Of a DNA stretch of 39,640 nucleotides, positions 33,312-39,640 are shown piece after piece (the first letter of the stretch is position 1; every line of letters starts with the position of its first letter). The translations under genes and the position numbers were made by a program. The DNA lies in contig JAFGON010000056.1 of the NCBI GenBank assembly GCA_016926475.1, positions 1-39,640 on the forward strand, in the 5' to 3' direction. Below the pieces are notes generated by a model. It ran no database searches, had not been told where the DNA came from, and saw nothing but the letters and a program-made list of their open reading frames with translations. This DNA comes from a candidate division WOR-3 bacterium. Lineage in GTDB: Bacteria > SDB-A.

Positions 33312-34159
33312 CTGAGCTCGATCCTCTCTATATTCAAAACAGTCAGCTTCTCGGGTTTTGAGAGGAATATTGAGACGCCATTTATTTTGAAATCAGAGCC
33401 AAGTGTTTCTTCTCCGTTTCTGAATTGAGAAAGATCCAAAGAATACGTTTGGTAAAATGTGTCTGTTCTGAACTCACCGTAAAATCTTCCTTTGTCAGAC
33501 CTCAGCTGAATATGGCAGACGGTCTCTCTTGAAGACTTTACTCTAACGAACATCTTTTCATACCCGCTCCAATCGGCAGGAAGAATGTTCGATTCTATGT
33601 TTGACCACATGCCGTTTGGAAAAGCGGTGAATATCATTTCATCGTCTTTTATTGAGATTTCAGCTTCTTTTCTCGCTTTCCAGGCTTTTGTGTAAAAAGG
33701 GGCGCTTATATCGTCCAAAACCGGAAATCGGGATTTCATGAGGTCTTGCCTTACAATCAGGCTCGCAAGGTCGTAAAAGGACGCGTAAAGAAAAAACACC
33801 GAAAATACCGCTCCCCACAAGAAATTTTTTCTTCCTTTAAGCAAAATAAGAGCGCTGATGCTACCCATGGCGCTTCTCGCTATGTCGTCAAAACCCGCAT
33901 GCCGGTCTGCGTAAAAAAGCTGGAGAATTTCAACGGCGCATGCCGCAGCAACAGGGAGAGCAAAAGCCAGAAAAATCATCAATCCGGATTTCTTATTTCG
34001 GGCTAAAAAAAAAGTCACCAAACCAGAAATGAAAAAGTGCGAGGAATTAAAGACCGCCCCCAGATATATATTGTCCCCGTTCTGACCGGGTAAAAGCGGG
34101 AGCGCTAACACTGAAAATATCAACCCCCACTTGAGTATTTTAAGAAAATGTTTTTTCAA
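33308..34159 (-). CDS. VanZ-family membrane protein with C-terminal beta-sandwich domain
   Basis: About 283 aa. The N-terminal 130 residues have four or five hydrophobic segments with the VanZ signature: SSHFFISGLVTFF, then the AVEILQLF and RHAGFDDIARSAMGS block. The remainder after the last membrane segment is a soluble portion of about 135 residues with the look of a carbohydrate-binding-type beta-sandwich (NGMWSNIES, YEKMFVRVKS, YSLDLSQF). The start is TTG at 34159, five bases after AGGAGG and overlapping the queE stop as TTGA; an earlier ATG at 34183 has no such ribosome site. VanZ proteins are membrane proteins of unclear biochemistry. The fusion suggests an exposed sugar-recognition part, as inference. 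Confidence 0.75.
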   Translation of the reverse strand: MKKHFLKILKWGLIFSVLALPLLPGQNGDNIYLGAVFNSSHFFISGLVTFFLARNKKSGLMIFLAFALPVAAACAVEILQLFYADRHAGFDDIARSAMGSISALILLKGRKNFLWGAVFSVFFLYASFYDLASLIVRQDLMKSRFPVLDDISAPFYTKAWKARKEAEISIKDDEMIFTAFPNGMWSNIESNILPADWSGYEKMFVRVKSSRETVCHIQLRSDKGRFYGEFRTDTFYQTYSLDLSQFRNGEETLGSDFKINGVSIFLSKPEKLTVLNIERIELR

Positions 34160-34794
34160 ACCCCCCTCCTGCCGGGTTCCCATATAATTTTGTGAAGCTG
34201 CAGCTGAAGCCTCGCGTCTATCCCTGAAAAGATGAGCCAGCGCGCCAACTCCCTGGGTTTGACCTTTTCAAATACCGGAGAGAAAATTAAATTAACCCTT
34301 CCTGAAAGATCACGATTTGCTATAGTTCGCGCAGCGGCTTCAAAATCCTCTTCTCCCGCAACGACAAATTTTACGTCGTCTGTTTTTTTTAATATATCAA
34401 AGTTCGACCAGAGCATTTTTTCGCTCATCCCCGACAAGGGAAGCTTGCTATCGAGGGAGATGTGAATCCTCCTGTCCAATTTGCCGATGTCTATGCTCCC
34501 GTTGGTCTCCACCACGATGAAATACCCTCTTTTCAAAAGTTCTTTCGACAGAGGGTAAATATCCTCCTGAAGAAGAGGCTCTCCGCCGGTTAAAAGAACC
34601 TTTTTCACGCCGAACTCGTCTACTTTTTTCAACACGTCGGCAACGGACATCATTTCACCTTCATCAAAAGCATAACTTGTGTCGCACCAAGAGCATCTGA
34701 GGTTACAGCCCGTGGTTCTTACGAGCACAAAAGGAAACCCGGCGTAAGAAGATTCTCCGAGTATCGATCTGAATATCTCACAGATCTTGAGCAT
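34156..34794 (-). CDS. queE: 7-carboxy-7-deazaguanine synthase
   Basis: Radical-SAM enzyme that converts carboxytetrahydropterin to 7-carboxy-7-deazaguanine on the path to queuosine. 212 aa. The cluster motif is C-x3-C-x2-C at Cys30, Cys34 and Cys37 (CNLRCSWCDT); KVLLTGGEPLLQ is the SAM-binding glycine motif. The ATG overlaps queC by 17 bases; no clear ribosome site, so it is probably coupled. queD and folE are not in the window. Confidence 0.95.
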   Translation of the reverse strand: MLKICEIFRSILGESSYAGFPFVLVRTTGCNLRCSWCDTSYAFDEGEMMSVADVLKKVDEFGVKKVLLTGGEPLLQEDIYPLSKELLKRGYFIVVETNGSIDIGKLDRRIHISLDSKLPLSGMSEKMLWSNFDILKKTDDVKFVVAGEEDFEAAARTIANRDLSGRVNLIFSPVFEKVKPRELARWLIFSGIDARLQLQLHKIIWEPGRRGV

Positions 34795-35470
34795 ATTTTG
34801 TAGTGTCTTTTATGCCTGCTTTAATAAAAGCGTCTCTTCTTATCTTGCAGCTGTCGCATTTACCACACGCCTTCCCTTCTTTCGTGGGATTGTAACAGGA
34901 ATGAGTCAGAGAAAAATCGACGCCCAGTTCGCTTCCGAGTTTGATTATTTCGTGTTTTCTCATTTTAGAAAAAGGAGCTTTGATCGAAAGTTTTGCGTCT
35001 TTGAAAAAGTATCCTGTTCCGAGATTCACAGTTTTCTGAAAACACTCTGTGAATTCAGGTCTGCAGTCGGGGTAGCCCGAATAGTCAATCGCGTTCGCGC
35101 CGTAATAAACCGCCTCAGCTCCGGAGACTTCAGCCCAAGCGGAGGAGATTGAAAGAAATATCAGGTTCCTCGCCGGGACATAAGTATTAGGAAGTTTTGA
35201 CCCAATTTCCTTGTTGTCTGGCACTTCAAGAGAAAGGTCCGTAAGGCTTGAACCCTTTAATGAAGAGAGGTCGATACTGAAAATTTTCACGGGTTCGCAG
35301 CCCTGAGACCGAGCTACTTTTTTTGCCGATTCAATTTCAATTCGATGCCTTTGCCCGTAATCAAAAACCATGGGCAAAGCGAGCATTTTTTCCTTCTTGA
35401 TCACAAAAGCAAGGAGGACTGAGGAATCCAGCCCTCCGGAAAGTAGAACAACTGCTTTTTTTGGTATCAA
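34778..35470 (-). CDS. queC: 7-cyano-7-deazaguanine synthase
   Basis: ATP-dependent amidation/dehydration of carboxy-deazaguanine to preQ0. 230 aa. PP-loop SGGLDSS is at 11-17; the zinc site is C-terminal (CYNPTKEGKACGKCDSC, four cysteines). Starts with TTG overlapping the Xaa-Pro peptidase stop as TTGA. It precedes queE in a two-gene queuosine block. I see no preQ1 riboswitch upstream, and overlap leaves no room for one. Confidence 0.96.
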   Translation of the reverse strand: MIPKKAVVLLSGGLDSSVLLAFVIKKEKMLALPMVFDYGQRHRIEIESAKKVARSQGCEPVKIFSIDLSSLKGSSLTDLSLEVPDNKEIGSKLPNTYVPARNLIFLSISSAWAEVSGAEAVYYGANAIDYSGYPDCRPEFTECFQKTVNLGTGYFFKDAKLSIKAPFSKMRKHEIIKLGSELGVDFSLTHSCYNPTKEGKACGKCDSCKIRRDAFIKAGIKDTTKYAQDL

Positions 35471-36645
35471 ATTCTCATGAACCTCGACTTTGTCAGGACT
35501 TCACAAGACGTGTCCGTAACCAAAACGTCGTCTTCCAGCCTGCAGCCTCCATAACGGGTGTGGTAGACTCCTGGTTCAATCGTGAAAACCATTCCTTCTT
35601 CAATTTTTAGCGGTTTAAACCTTTTGAGCATTTTTTCGTCTTTCGGCTTTGTGACTATTCTGCCGGGGTCATGGACATCAAGACCTATCCCGTGCCCCAA
35701 AGAATGCGGCATGTTCATGCCGGCTTTTTTTATTACCAGGTCTGCAGCTTCGGCAATTTGATGAGCGAAGACGCCAGGTTTCACGACTTTGATCGCTTCT
35801 CTTTGCGCGTTCTCGACGGTGTGGATCATTTTTTCCTGGATTTTCGACAGTTTTCCCAAAGAAAAACTGACTGTGACGTCGCTTTTGTACCCTTTGTAAG
35901 TGACTCCGAAATCCACGAGAGACAATCCCGGTTTCACCAATTTTCCTGAACCTGCCCTCGGGTTGGTGTGGATAGACCAGGACCTGTCGGGGTTGGCGAC
36001 AATTGTCTCGAAGGACACCGAATCGCAGCCGTATTCCAGAGCTTTCATCTCGACGAACAGAGAGAGGCTGTTTTCCCTGAAGTTCTCGTTTTTTTTGTTT
36101 TTTTTCAAGTATTTCTCTATGTCCTGAATTATCGTATTTGTTATCTCGCAGGCTTTCTTGAGAAGTTTTATCTCTCCCTGAGACTTATGCATCCTCAATC
36201 GGTTTATAAAATAATCTGCTGATTTCTTGGGTGAGTCGAATACGACGATTTTAGCCCCTTTCAGTCTTTTCTTGTAGTATTTGTGTTCCAAATACCCTAC
36301 CGTGTTTTGCAGTTCTATCGTGTATTTATCACCCAAAATATCTTTCAGCGTCGTCTCGAGCGCTGCGAAGTACGACCCTCCCTTTTTTCCGAAATCGACT
36401 ATCTCCTCGACTCCGGCGACCTTTTCGGCCATTATCACATCCCACGGTATGAGTATTCTCCTCCCGGAGGCCAAAATTATCAACATAGCGTCCTCGGGAT
36501 GACCTGAAAAATATCTCAGCGAAGAACTGCGTCCGTTTTCGAAATCCTGAATGAGAAAAGCGTCAACTCCCTTTTGTTTTAAATGCTCACAGAAGCTTTC
36601 GAGTTTTTCCCGGGTTATCGAAACAAATTTTCTGCCTTTTTTCAT
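35467..36645 (-). CDS. Xaa-Pro aminopeptidase family (M24) metallopeptidase
   Basis: 392 aa. An N-terminal creatinase-like domain (about 1-160) is followed by the pita-bread M24 catalytic domain. The five metal ligands are visible: Asp in VDFGVTY, Asp in KSDVTVSF, His in SLGHGIGLD, Glu in FTIEPGVY and Glu in CRLEDDVLV. It should remove an N-terminal residue before proline, or act as a dipeptidase; the PepP/PepQ distinction cannot be made by eye. The ATG overlaps the upstream barrel gene as ATGA. Confidence 0.93.
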   Translation of the reverse strand: MKKGRKFVSITREKLESFCEHLKQKGVDAFLIQDFENGRSSSLRYFSGHPEDAMLIILASGRRILIPWDVIMAEKVAGVEEIVDFGKKGGSYFAALETTLKDILGDKYTIELQNTVGYLEHKYYKKRLKGAKIVVFDSPKKSADYFINRLRMHKSQGEIKLLKKACEITNTIIQDIEKYLKKNKKNENFRENSLSLFVEMKALEYGCDSVSFETIVANPDRSWSIHTNPRAGSGKLVKPGLSLVDFGVTYKGYKSDVTVSFSLGKLSKIQEKMIHTVENAQREAIKVVKPGVFAHQIAEAADLVIKKAGMNMPHSLGHGIGLDVHDPGRIVTKPKDEKMLKRFKPLKIEEGMVFTIEPGVYHTRYGGCRLEDDVLVTDTSCEVLTKSRFMRI

Positions 36646-37157
36646 ATTGTCAACCTCAATCCAACTTTGCCAAGTACGCCGACATGTGTTTTGTCCTCTT
36701 CATCAACAGTATAGGATGAACCCTGGGCTCCGAGTTCCAAAAAAACAGAACTCTTTCTCGTGAGGGTGTAATCAAACCCTACCAAACCTTGTCCCCCATA
36801 GGCGGAGGAGACGTCCTTTCTGTCATCTTGCATGCATACGCCAAGATGCCCGCCCAAACCAAGGTAAAACCTGTATGAAGTCCTGTCGTTGCCGTAAAAT
36901 TTAACTAAAAAATCAAAGGAAGGGTAGAACCAAGAAAATTTCTCATCGTCTTTAGCGGTCAGGTATACCGCCGGTCTGAGGTAAAAATTTCCGAGTGGGA
37001 AAAGCATCTCCGCTCCAAAAGCCGGAGCGTTTTCTATCGCCCCTCCTGAAAAACCGAGAGATATTTTCTGGGGTTGCTCCCAGTAGTATTCAAGCTCAGG
37101 TACAGGTTCCGCCATTAAAAACAACGGGACGAAAATCGCGATAACTATAATTTTCAC
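36642..37157 (-). CDS. Small predicted outer-membrane beta-barrel protein
   Basis: 171 aa, family not recognised. A short hydrophobic signal (MKIIVIAIFVPLFLMAEP) precedes alternating Tyr/Phe/Gly-rich strands (for example FYLRPAVYLTAK, RFYLGLGGHLGV, GLVGFDYTL), consistent with an 8-10-strand barrel such as OmpA/OMP_b-brl types. The start is GTG, five bases after AGGAGG. It lies 45 bases after pyrC, the widest gap in the long run, so an internal promoter here is possible but I see no convincing one. Confidence 0.6.
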   Translation of the reverse strand: MKIIVIAIFVPLFLMAEPVPELEYYWEQPQKISLGFSGGAIENAPAFGAEMLFPLGNFYLRPAVYLTAKDDEKFSWFYPSFDFLVKFYGNDRTSYRFYLGLGGHLGVCMQDDRKDVSSAYGGQGLVGFDYTLTRKSSVFLELGAQGSSYTVDEEDKTHVGVLGKVGLRLTI

Positions 37158-37202
37158 AGGTCCCTCCTTTTAACAAACATTTCCATATTTTTAATCTTAC
37201 TC

Positions 37203-38480
37203 TTAAATTCTTTCTGCGTCGAAGACCATTTTGCCGTCCAAAAAAACTTTGTAAGCGAAAACCGGCATTGTCACCCCTTCAAAGGGAGTATTTCTCGGTT
37301 TTCCCACAAATTTTTCCGCTCTGACTCTTGTATTTTTCAACTTCCAAACCGTCACATCCGCGGTCATCCCCGGCAGAATTCGTCCGAGTTTCAGGTTAAA
37401 TCTGTCGGCTGGATTCGACGTCACAAGGGCGACAGCCTTTTCAACTCCGGTCTTTTCGGCGATTTTCCCGAACACTACGCCTCCGAGAGTTTGAAAACCT
37501 ATGACTCCTTTGGGTACATCAGAAAGCCGCGCTTTTTTTTCCTCAGCGGAATGACCGGCGTGGTCCGTAGCGATCATACCGATTGTCCCGTCGCAAATAC
37601 CTTCTAAAATCGCGTTTCGGTCCCTTGGGTTTCTGAGAGGAGGGTTCATCACCGCGTTTCCCGCCATTTTTTTCAACCTCTGGGCTGTGAAAAATATATG
37701 ATGAGGCGTCGCGTCGGCGCTGACGTCGAGATTCTTCTTTTTTGCACGCCTGATAAGTTCAACAGACATTCTCGAAGAGACGTGCGTAAAATGTATTCTG
37801 CCGCCATTCTTTTCTATGGATTCAATGTTCTTCAACACGCATCTGCTTTCACTTTCAGGGTCAACTCCTTCGACGCCGAAATACTCAGACCACTTTCCTC
37901 TTAAAACAACTCCTACGCCGATTGTTTTCTCGTCTTCAGGGTGTTGAATGATTATCCGGTTGACGGCTTCAGTTTTCTTTACGGCTTCAAGAAATATTCG
38001 CTCTCTGACGGGCATTCCGTCGTCGCTGAAAGCTATCGCCCCCTCTCTCGACATGCCTTCCAAATCGTTGATTCTCTTTCCCTTCAGACCCGCGCTCACT
38101 GCCCCTATAGGGAAAACCCTGCACAGGGATTTTCTCGAAATCAACGCCATGAGTCTTTTTACCTTTTCTGGAGAGTCGATGACCGGTTTTGTGTTAGCCA
38201 TGGCGAAAACAGTCGTTATGCCTCCGGAAAGTGCAGCTGCAGTAGCGGAGGCTATATCGTCTTTGTATTCGAATCCCGGTTCTCTTAAATGAGCGTGGAT
38301 ATCAATAAAACCGGGTGTGACGACGCAGTTAGTTGAGTCGATGAGGATTGAACCGGAAATGCTCCCCGGAGGGAGCAGGTCCAATATTTTTCCGTTTTGT
38401 ATTACTACATCGCCAACAAATCCGGGAGACGGAGGATCGGGAACAACCAGCCCTCCCGAAATTACTGTCAGATCAGCCAT
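37203..38480 (-). CDS. pyrC: Dihydroorotase
   Basis: Pyrimidine synthesis: cyclises carbamoyl aspartate to dihydroorotate. 425-aa class I (multifunctional-type) amidohydrolase. The zinc motif HAHLREPG is at 62-69, FSDDG at about 151-155, His in IIQHPED near 180, HFTHVS near 230 and the catalytic Asp in ATDHAGH near 306. The usual DHAPH reads DHAGH here (Pro to Gly), with the Asp and both His kept. NPPLR is conserved. The ATG overlaps the lipoprotein stop by 8 bases. Confidence 0.93.
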   Translation of the reverse strand: MADLTVISGGLVVPDPPSPGFVGDVVIQNGKILDLLPPGSISGSILIDSTNCVVTPGFIDIHAHLREPGFEYKDDIASATAAALSGGITTVFAMANTKPVIDSPEKVKRLMALISRKSLCRVFPIGAVSAGLKGKRINDLEGMSREGAIAFSDDGMPVRERIFLEAVKKTEAVNRIIIQHPEDEKTIGVGVVLRGKWSEYFGVEGVDPESESRCVLKNIESIEKNGGRIHFTHVSSRMSVELIRRAKKKNLDVSADATPHHIFFTAQRLKKMAGNAVMNPPLRNPRDRNAILEGICDGTIGMIATDHAGHSAEEKKARLSDVPKGVIGFQTLGGVVFGKIAEKTGVEKAVALVTSNPADRFNLKLGRILPGMTADVTVWKLKNTRVRAEKFVGKPRNTPFEGVTMPVFAYKVFLDGKMVFDAERI

Positions 38481-39012
38481 TAACCATGTCTCTCCAAGTT
38501 GTTATTTTCCAGTCGGTGCCGAACTTGGAAAGATAAAATATGACTTTCCCCCTGACCAACTCTCCATGGATGACCGGCGGGTCGAAAGTATAATCGCGCG
38601 TTATTACAGCGTTGAAAGAATCCGTGTAATATACCCCGGATCCGATGAAAACCGGAACGATGACTTCACCTGTTTCTTGCATGGACAAAAAAATCGCCTC
38701 TGTTGAATTTTTCTCTTCTTCGTATCCCCACTGATACTGGTAAATTCCAAGAGCGGCGAGATACTGTTCAAAGCCTTCGTCGTACGGGTCAAAGTAGAAA
38801 ACAAAACTCGCGGAGTCAAGGCAGGACAAATAGAGGTCAAGGTCTAATATTCTGTATGAAATGGTCAGGTTCTGTAAAACCTTTTCGGGTGTATCCGGTT
38901 TTACCGGGTCGTCGCTCCCGCTCGGTGGAGCCATTAGCGGAGAAAAAGGGTTGACGCAACTGTGAAAGAAAATCGCGTTCAAAAAGAGCAAGAAAATTAT
39001 TTTCCAATTCAT
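38473..39012 (-). CDS. Lipoprotein, NTF2-like type; first gene of the long run
   Basis: 179 aa. Signal peptide with lipobox AIFFHSC, predicted lipidated Cys19, then a Pro-rich linker (SPLMAPPSGSDDPVKPDTP) and a mature domain with a helical TPEKVLQNLTISYRILDLDLYLSCL segment, a strand SFVFYFDPYD and a C-terminal WKITTWRDM. It shares length, layout and the F-x-F-x-P-type motif with the lipoprotein at 29541-30089, so it is a probable distant paralogue. Role unknown. It overlaps pyrC by 8 bases. A 7-bp inverted repeat (39019-39046) and a weak promoter-like pair lie just upstream. Confidence 0.72.
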   Translation of the reverse strand: MNWKIIFLLFLNAIFFHSCVNPFSPLMAPPSGSDDPVKPDTPEKVLQNLTISYRILDLDLYLSCLDSASFVFYFDPYDEGFEQYLAALGIYQYQWGYEEEKNSTEAIFLSMQETGEVIVPVFIGSGVYYTDSFNAVITRDYTFDPPVIHGELVRGKVIFYLSKFGTDWKITTWRDMVNG

Positions 39013-39018
39013 TTAAAC

Positions 39019-39046
39019 CACGATGAGCATTTTATATTCCATCGTG
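39019..39046. repeat. 7-bp inverted repeat upstream of the long minus-strand run
   Basis: CACGATG (39019-39025) and CATCGTG (39040-39046) are perfect arms with 14 bases between. The spacer holds a minus-strand TATAAA (39036-39031), with TTGCTT (39058-39053) 16 bases away as a weak -35. The dyad could be an operator or a hairpin in the 5' leader of the 39012 gene. Confidence 0.5.
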
Positions 39047-39067
39047 AAACCAAAGCAAGCTTTTTTT

Positions 39068-39096
39068 TTGAACTTTTCTGTTTATTAAGGTATAAT
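39068..39096 (+). promoter_or_regulatory. rRNA promoter P1
   Basis: TTGAAC (39068-39073), 17 bases, perfect TATAAT (39091-39096), predicted start near 39103. It is 5' of P2, giving tandem promoters as in many rRNA operons. Confidence 0.7.
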
Positions 39097-39128
39097 AGTT
39101 CAGCAAATAAAAAATTTTATTTTAGAGC

Positions 39129-39157
39129 TTGACAAAAAAATTATTTTTCTCTATATT
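39129..39157 (+). promoter_or_regulatory. rRNA promoter P2
   Basis: Perfect TTGACA (39129-39134), 17-base AT-rich spacer, TATATT (39152-39157), predicted start near 39164. The spacing and -35 are ideal; it lies about 98 bases before the 16S 5' end. Confidence 0.8.
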
Positions 39158-39163
39158 GGATTT

Positions 39164-39254
39164 TGTATTTTCGATCTTTGACAATAGAATAGTGTGTGCG
39201 TGGGATTCCTATACTTTTTTCTTTTGCAAGACAAATTCTTCGATTATGAAATTT
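39164..39254 (+). promoter_or_regulatory. rRNA leader with boxA-like element
   Basis: The leader between P2 and mature 16S holds TCTTTGACAA (39175-39184), which resembles the boxA/antitermination element of rRNA leaders. The remainder contains T-rich tracts (39214-39226 and 39251-39259). NusA, encoded at 10360, acts with such elements in other bacteria. Confidence 0.5.
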
Positions 39255-39640
39255 TTTTCGGAGGGTTTGATCCTGGCTCAGGACTAACGCTGGCGGCGTG
39301 TCTTAGCCATGCAAGTCGAACGGAAACCTTTCTTGACGCAAGGATGGATAGGTTTTAGTGGCGTAAGGGTGAGTAACACGTGAGTAAACTACCCTCAGGA
39401 AGAGGATAAGCCGGGGAAACCCGGTCTAATACTCTATAACAACTTCCGAAGGCATCTTCAGAAGTTTAAAGATGGCCTCTGCTTGCAAGCTATCACCTGA
39501 GGATGTGCTCGCGCCCCATTAGCTTGTTGGCGAGGTAAAGGCTCACCAAGGCGATGATGGGTAGCCGGCCTGAGAGGGTGAACGGCCACACTGGCACTGA
39601 GACACGGGCCAGACTCCTACGGGAGGCAGCAGGCTAGAAA
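39255..39640 (+). rRNA. rrs: 16S ribosomal RNA, 5' portion (cut by window end)
   Basis: Bacterial 16S rRNA, approximately positions 1-386 by E. coli numbering. GGGTTTGATCCTGGCTCAG is at the 5' end, CATGCAAGTCGAACGG follows, GTGAGTAACACGTGAG is present, and the highly conserved ACTCCTACGGGAGGCAGC lies near the right edge. The base at E. coli position 10 is G rather than A, and the site after GGCAGCAG reads GCTAGAAA instead of the common TGGGGAAT. The mature 5' end is placed by alignment to the conserved start; the 3' part is outside the window. Confidence 0.97.

Noticed and set aside
35467-35480. preQ1 riboswitch upstream of queC
   Set aside because: queC overlaps the preceding gene by 4 bases, leaving no leader.
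39178-39215. A third rRNA promoter using TTGACA at 39178
   Set aside because: The only -10-like TATACT lies 26 bases away, too far; the sequence fits the boxA-like leader element better.

Overview
The window reads as a compact chromosomal stretch from an uncultured diderm (Gram-negative-type) bacterium. It carries lipoproteins with lipoboxes, two predicted outer-membrane beta-barrels, a type IV pilus retraction ATPase and a bacterial 16S rRNA gene. The lipoprotein repertoire, the two-subunit glycine dehydrogenase, the bacterial GGGP synthase and an unusual 16S sequence suggest an FCB-like or candidate-phylum lineage (WOR-3/TA06/Cloacimonetes-like). That placement is inference, not proven. No phage, transposon, IS element, CRISPR array or toxin-antitoxin pair was seen, and no gene-free stretch exceeds about 250 bases. 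I found no clearly new defence or mobile system; the interest lies in start-codon use, operon architecture, regulatory dyads and the lipid/isoprenoid gene set.

Layout, left to right. (1) 36-8065, minus strand: an HD-domain exoribonuclease-like gene, a site-2 protease, a lipoprotein and a membrane protein run with overlaps into uvrB, followed by gcvPB behind its own candidate promoter. (2) 8116-8189: a plus-strand tRNA with a CAT anticodon, convergent with infB. (3) 8191-11616, minus: nusA-infB, with operator-like dyads in the nusA upstream region. (4) 11862-12338, plus: a single lipoprotein gene with promoter and a perfect hairpin terminator. (5) 12390-16715, minus: a surface-glycan set (acyltransferase, polysaccharide deacetylase-like, glycosyltransferase) plus a Nudix hydrolase and a 2H phosphodiesterase; a flippase gene (16742-18178, plus) diverges from it across a shared AT-rich promoter. 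(6) 18247-39012, minus: about 20.8 kb of co-directional genes with almost no spacing. From upstream to downstream: lipoprotein, pyrC, barrel protein, Xaa-Pro peptidase, queC, queE, VanZ-like, tatD, rsmA, large barrel, lipoprotein, UbiA-type prenyltransferase, pilT, thpR, recA, recX, GGGP synthase, ispE, tRNA-Gln, prs, rplY, pth, rpsF, ssb, rpsR, rplI, coaX, tsaE, tsaB. (7) 39068-39640, plus: two tandem rRNA promoters and the first ~386 bases of 16S rRNA, cut by the window edge.

The long run mixes translation and tRNA modification (rplY, pth, rpsF, rpsR, rplI, tsaB, tsaE, queC, queE, rsmA), DNA repair (recA, recX, ssb), nucleotide and cofactor supply (pyrC, prs, coaX) and isoprenoid/lipid steps (ispE, GGGP synthase, UbiA). 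Many starts are TTG placed over the previous stop codon, and uvrB seems to start at ATT, so translational coupling appears widespread.
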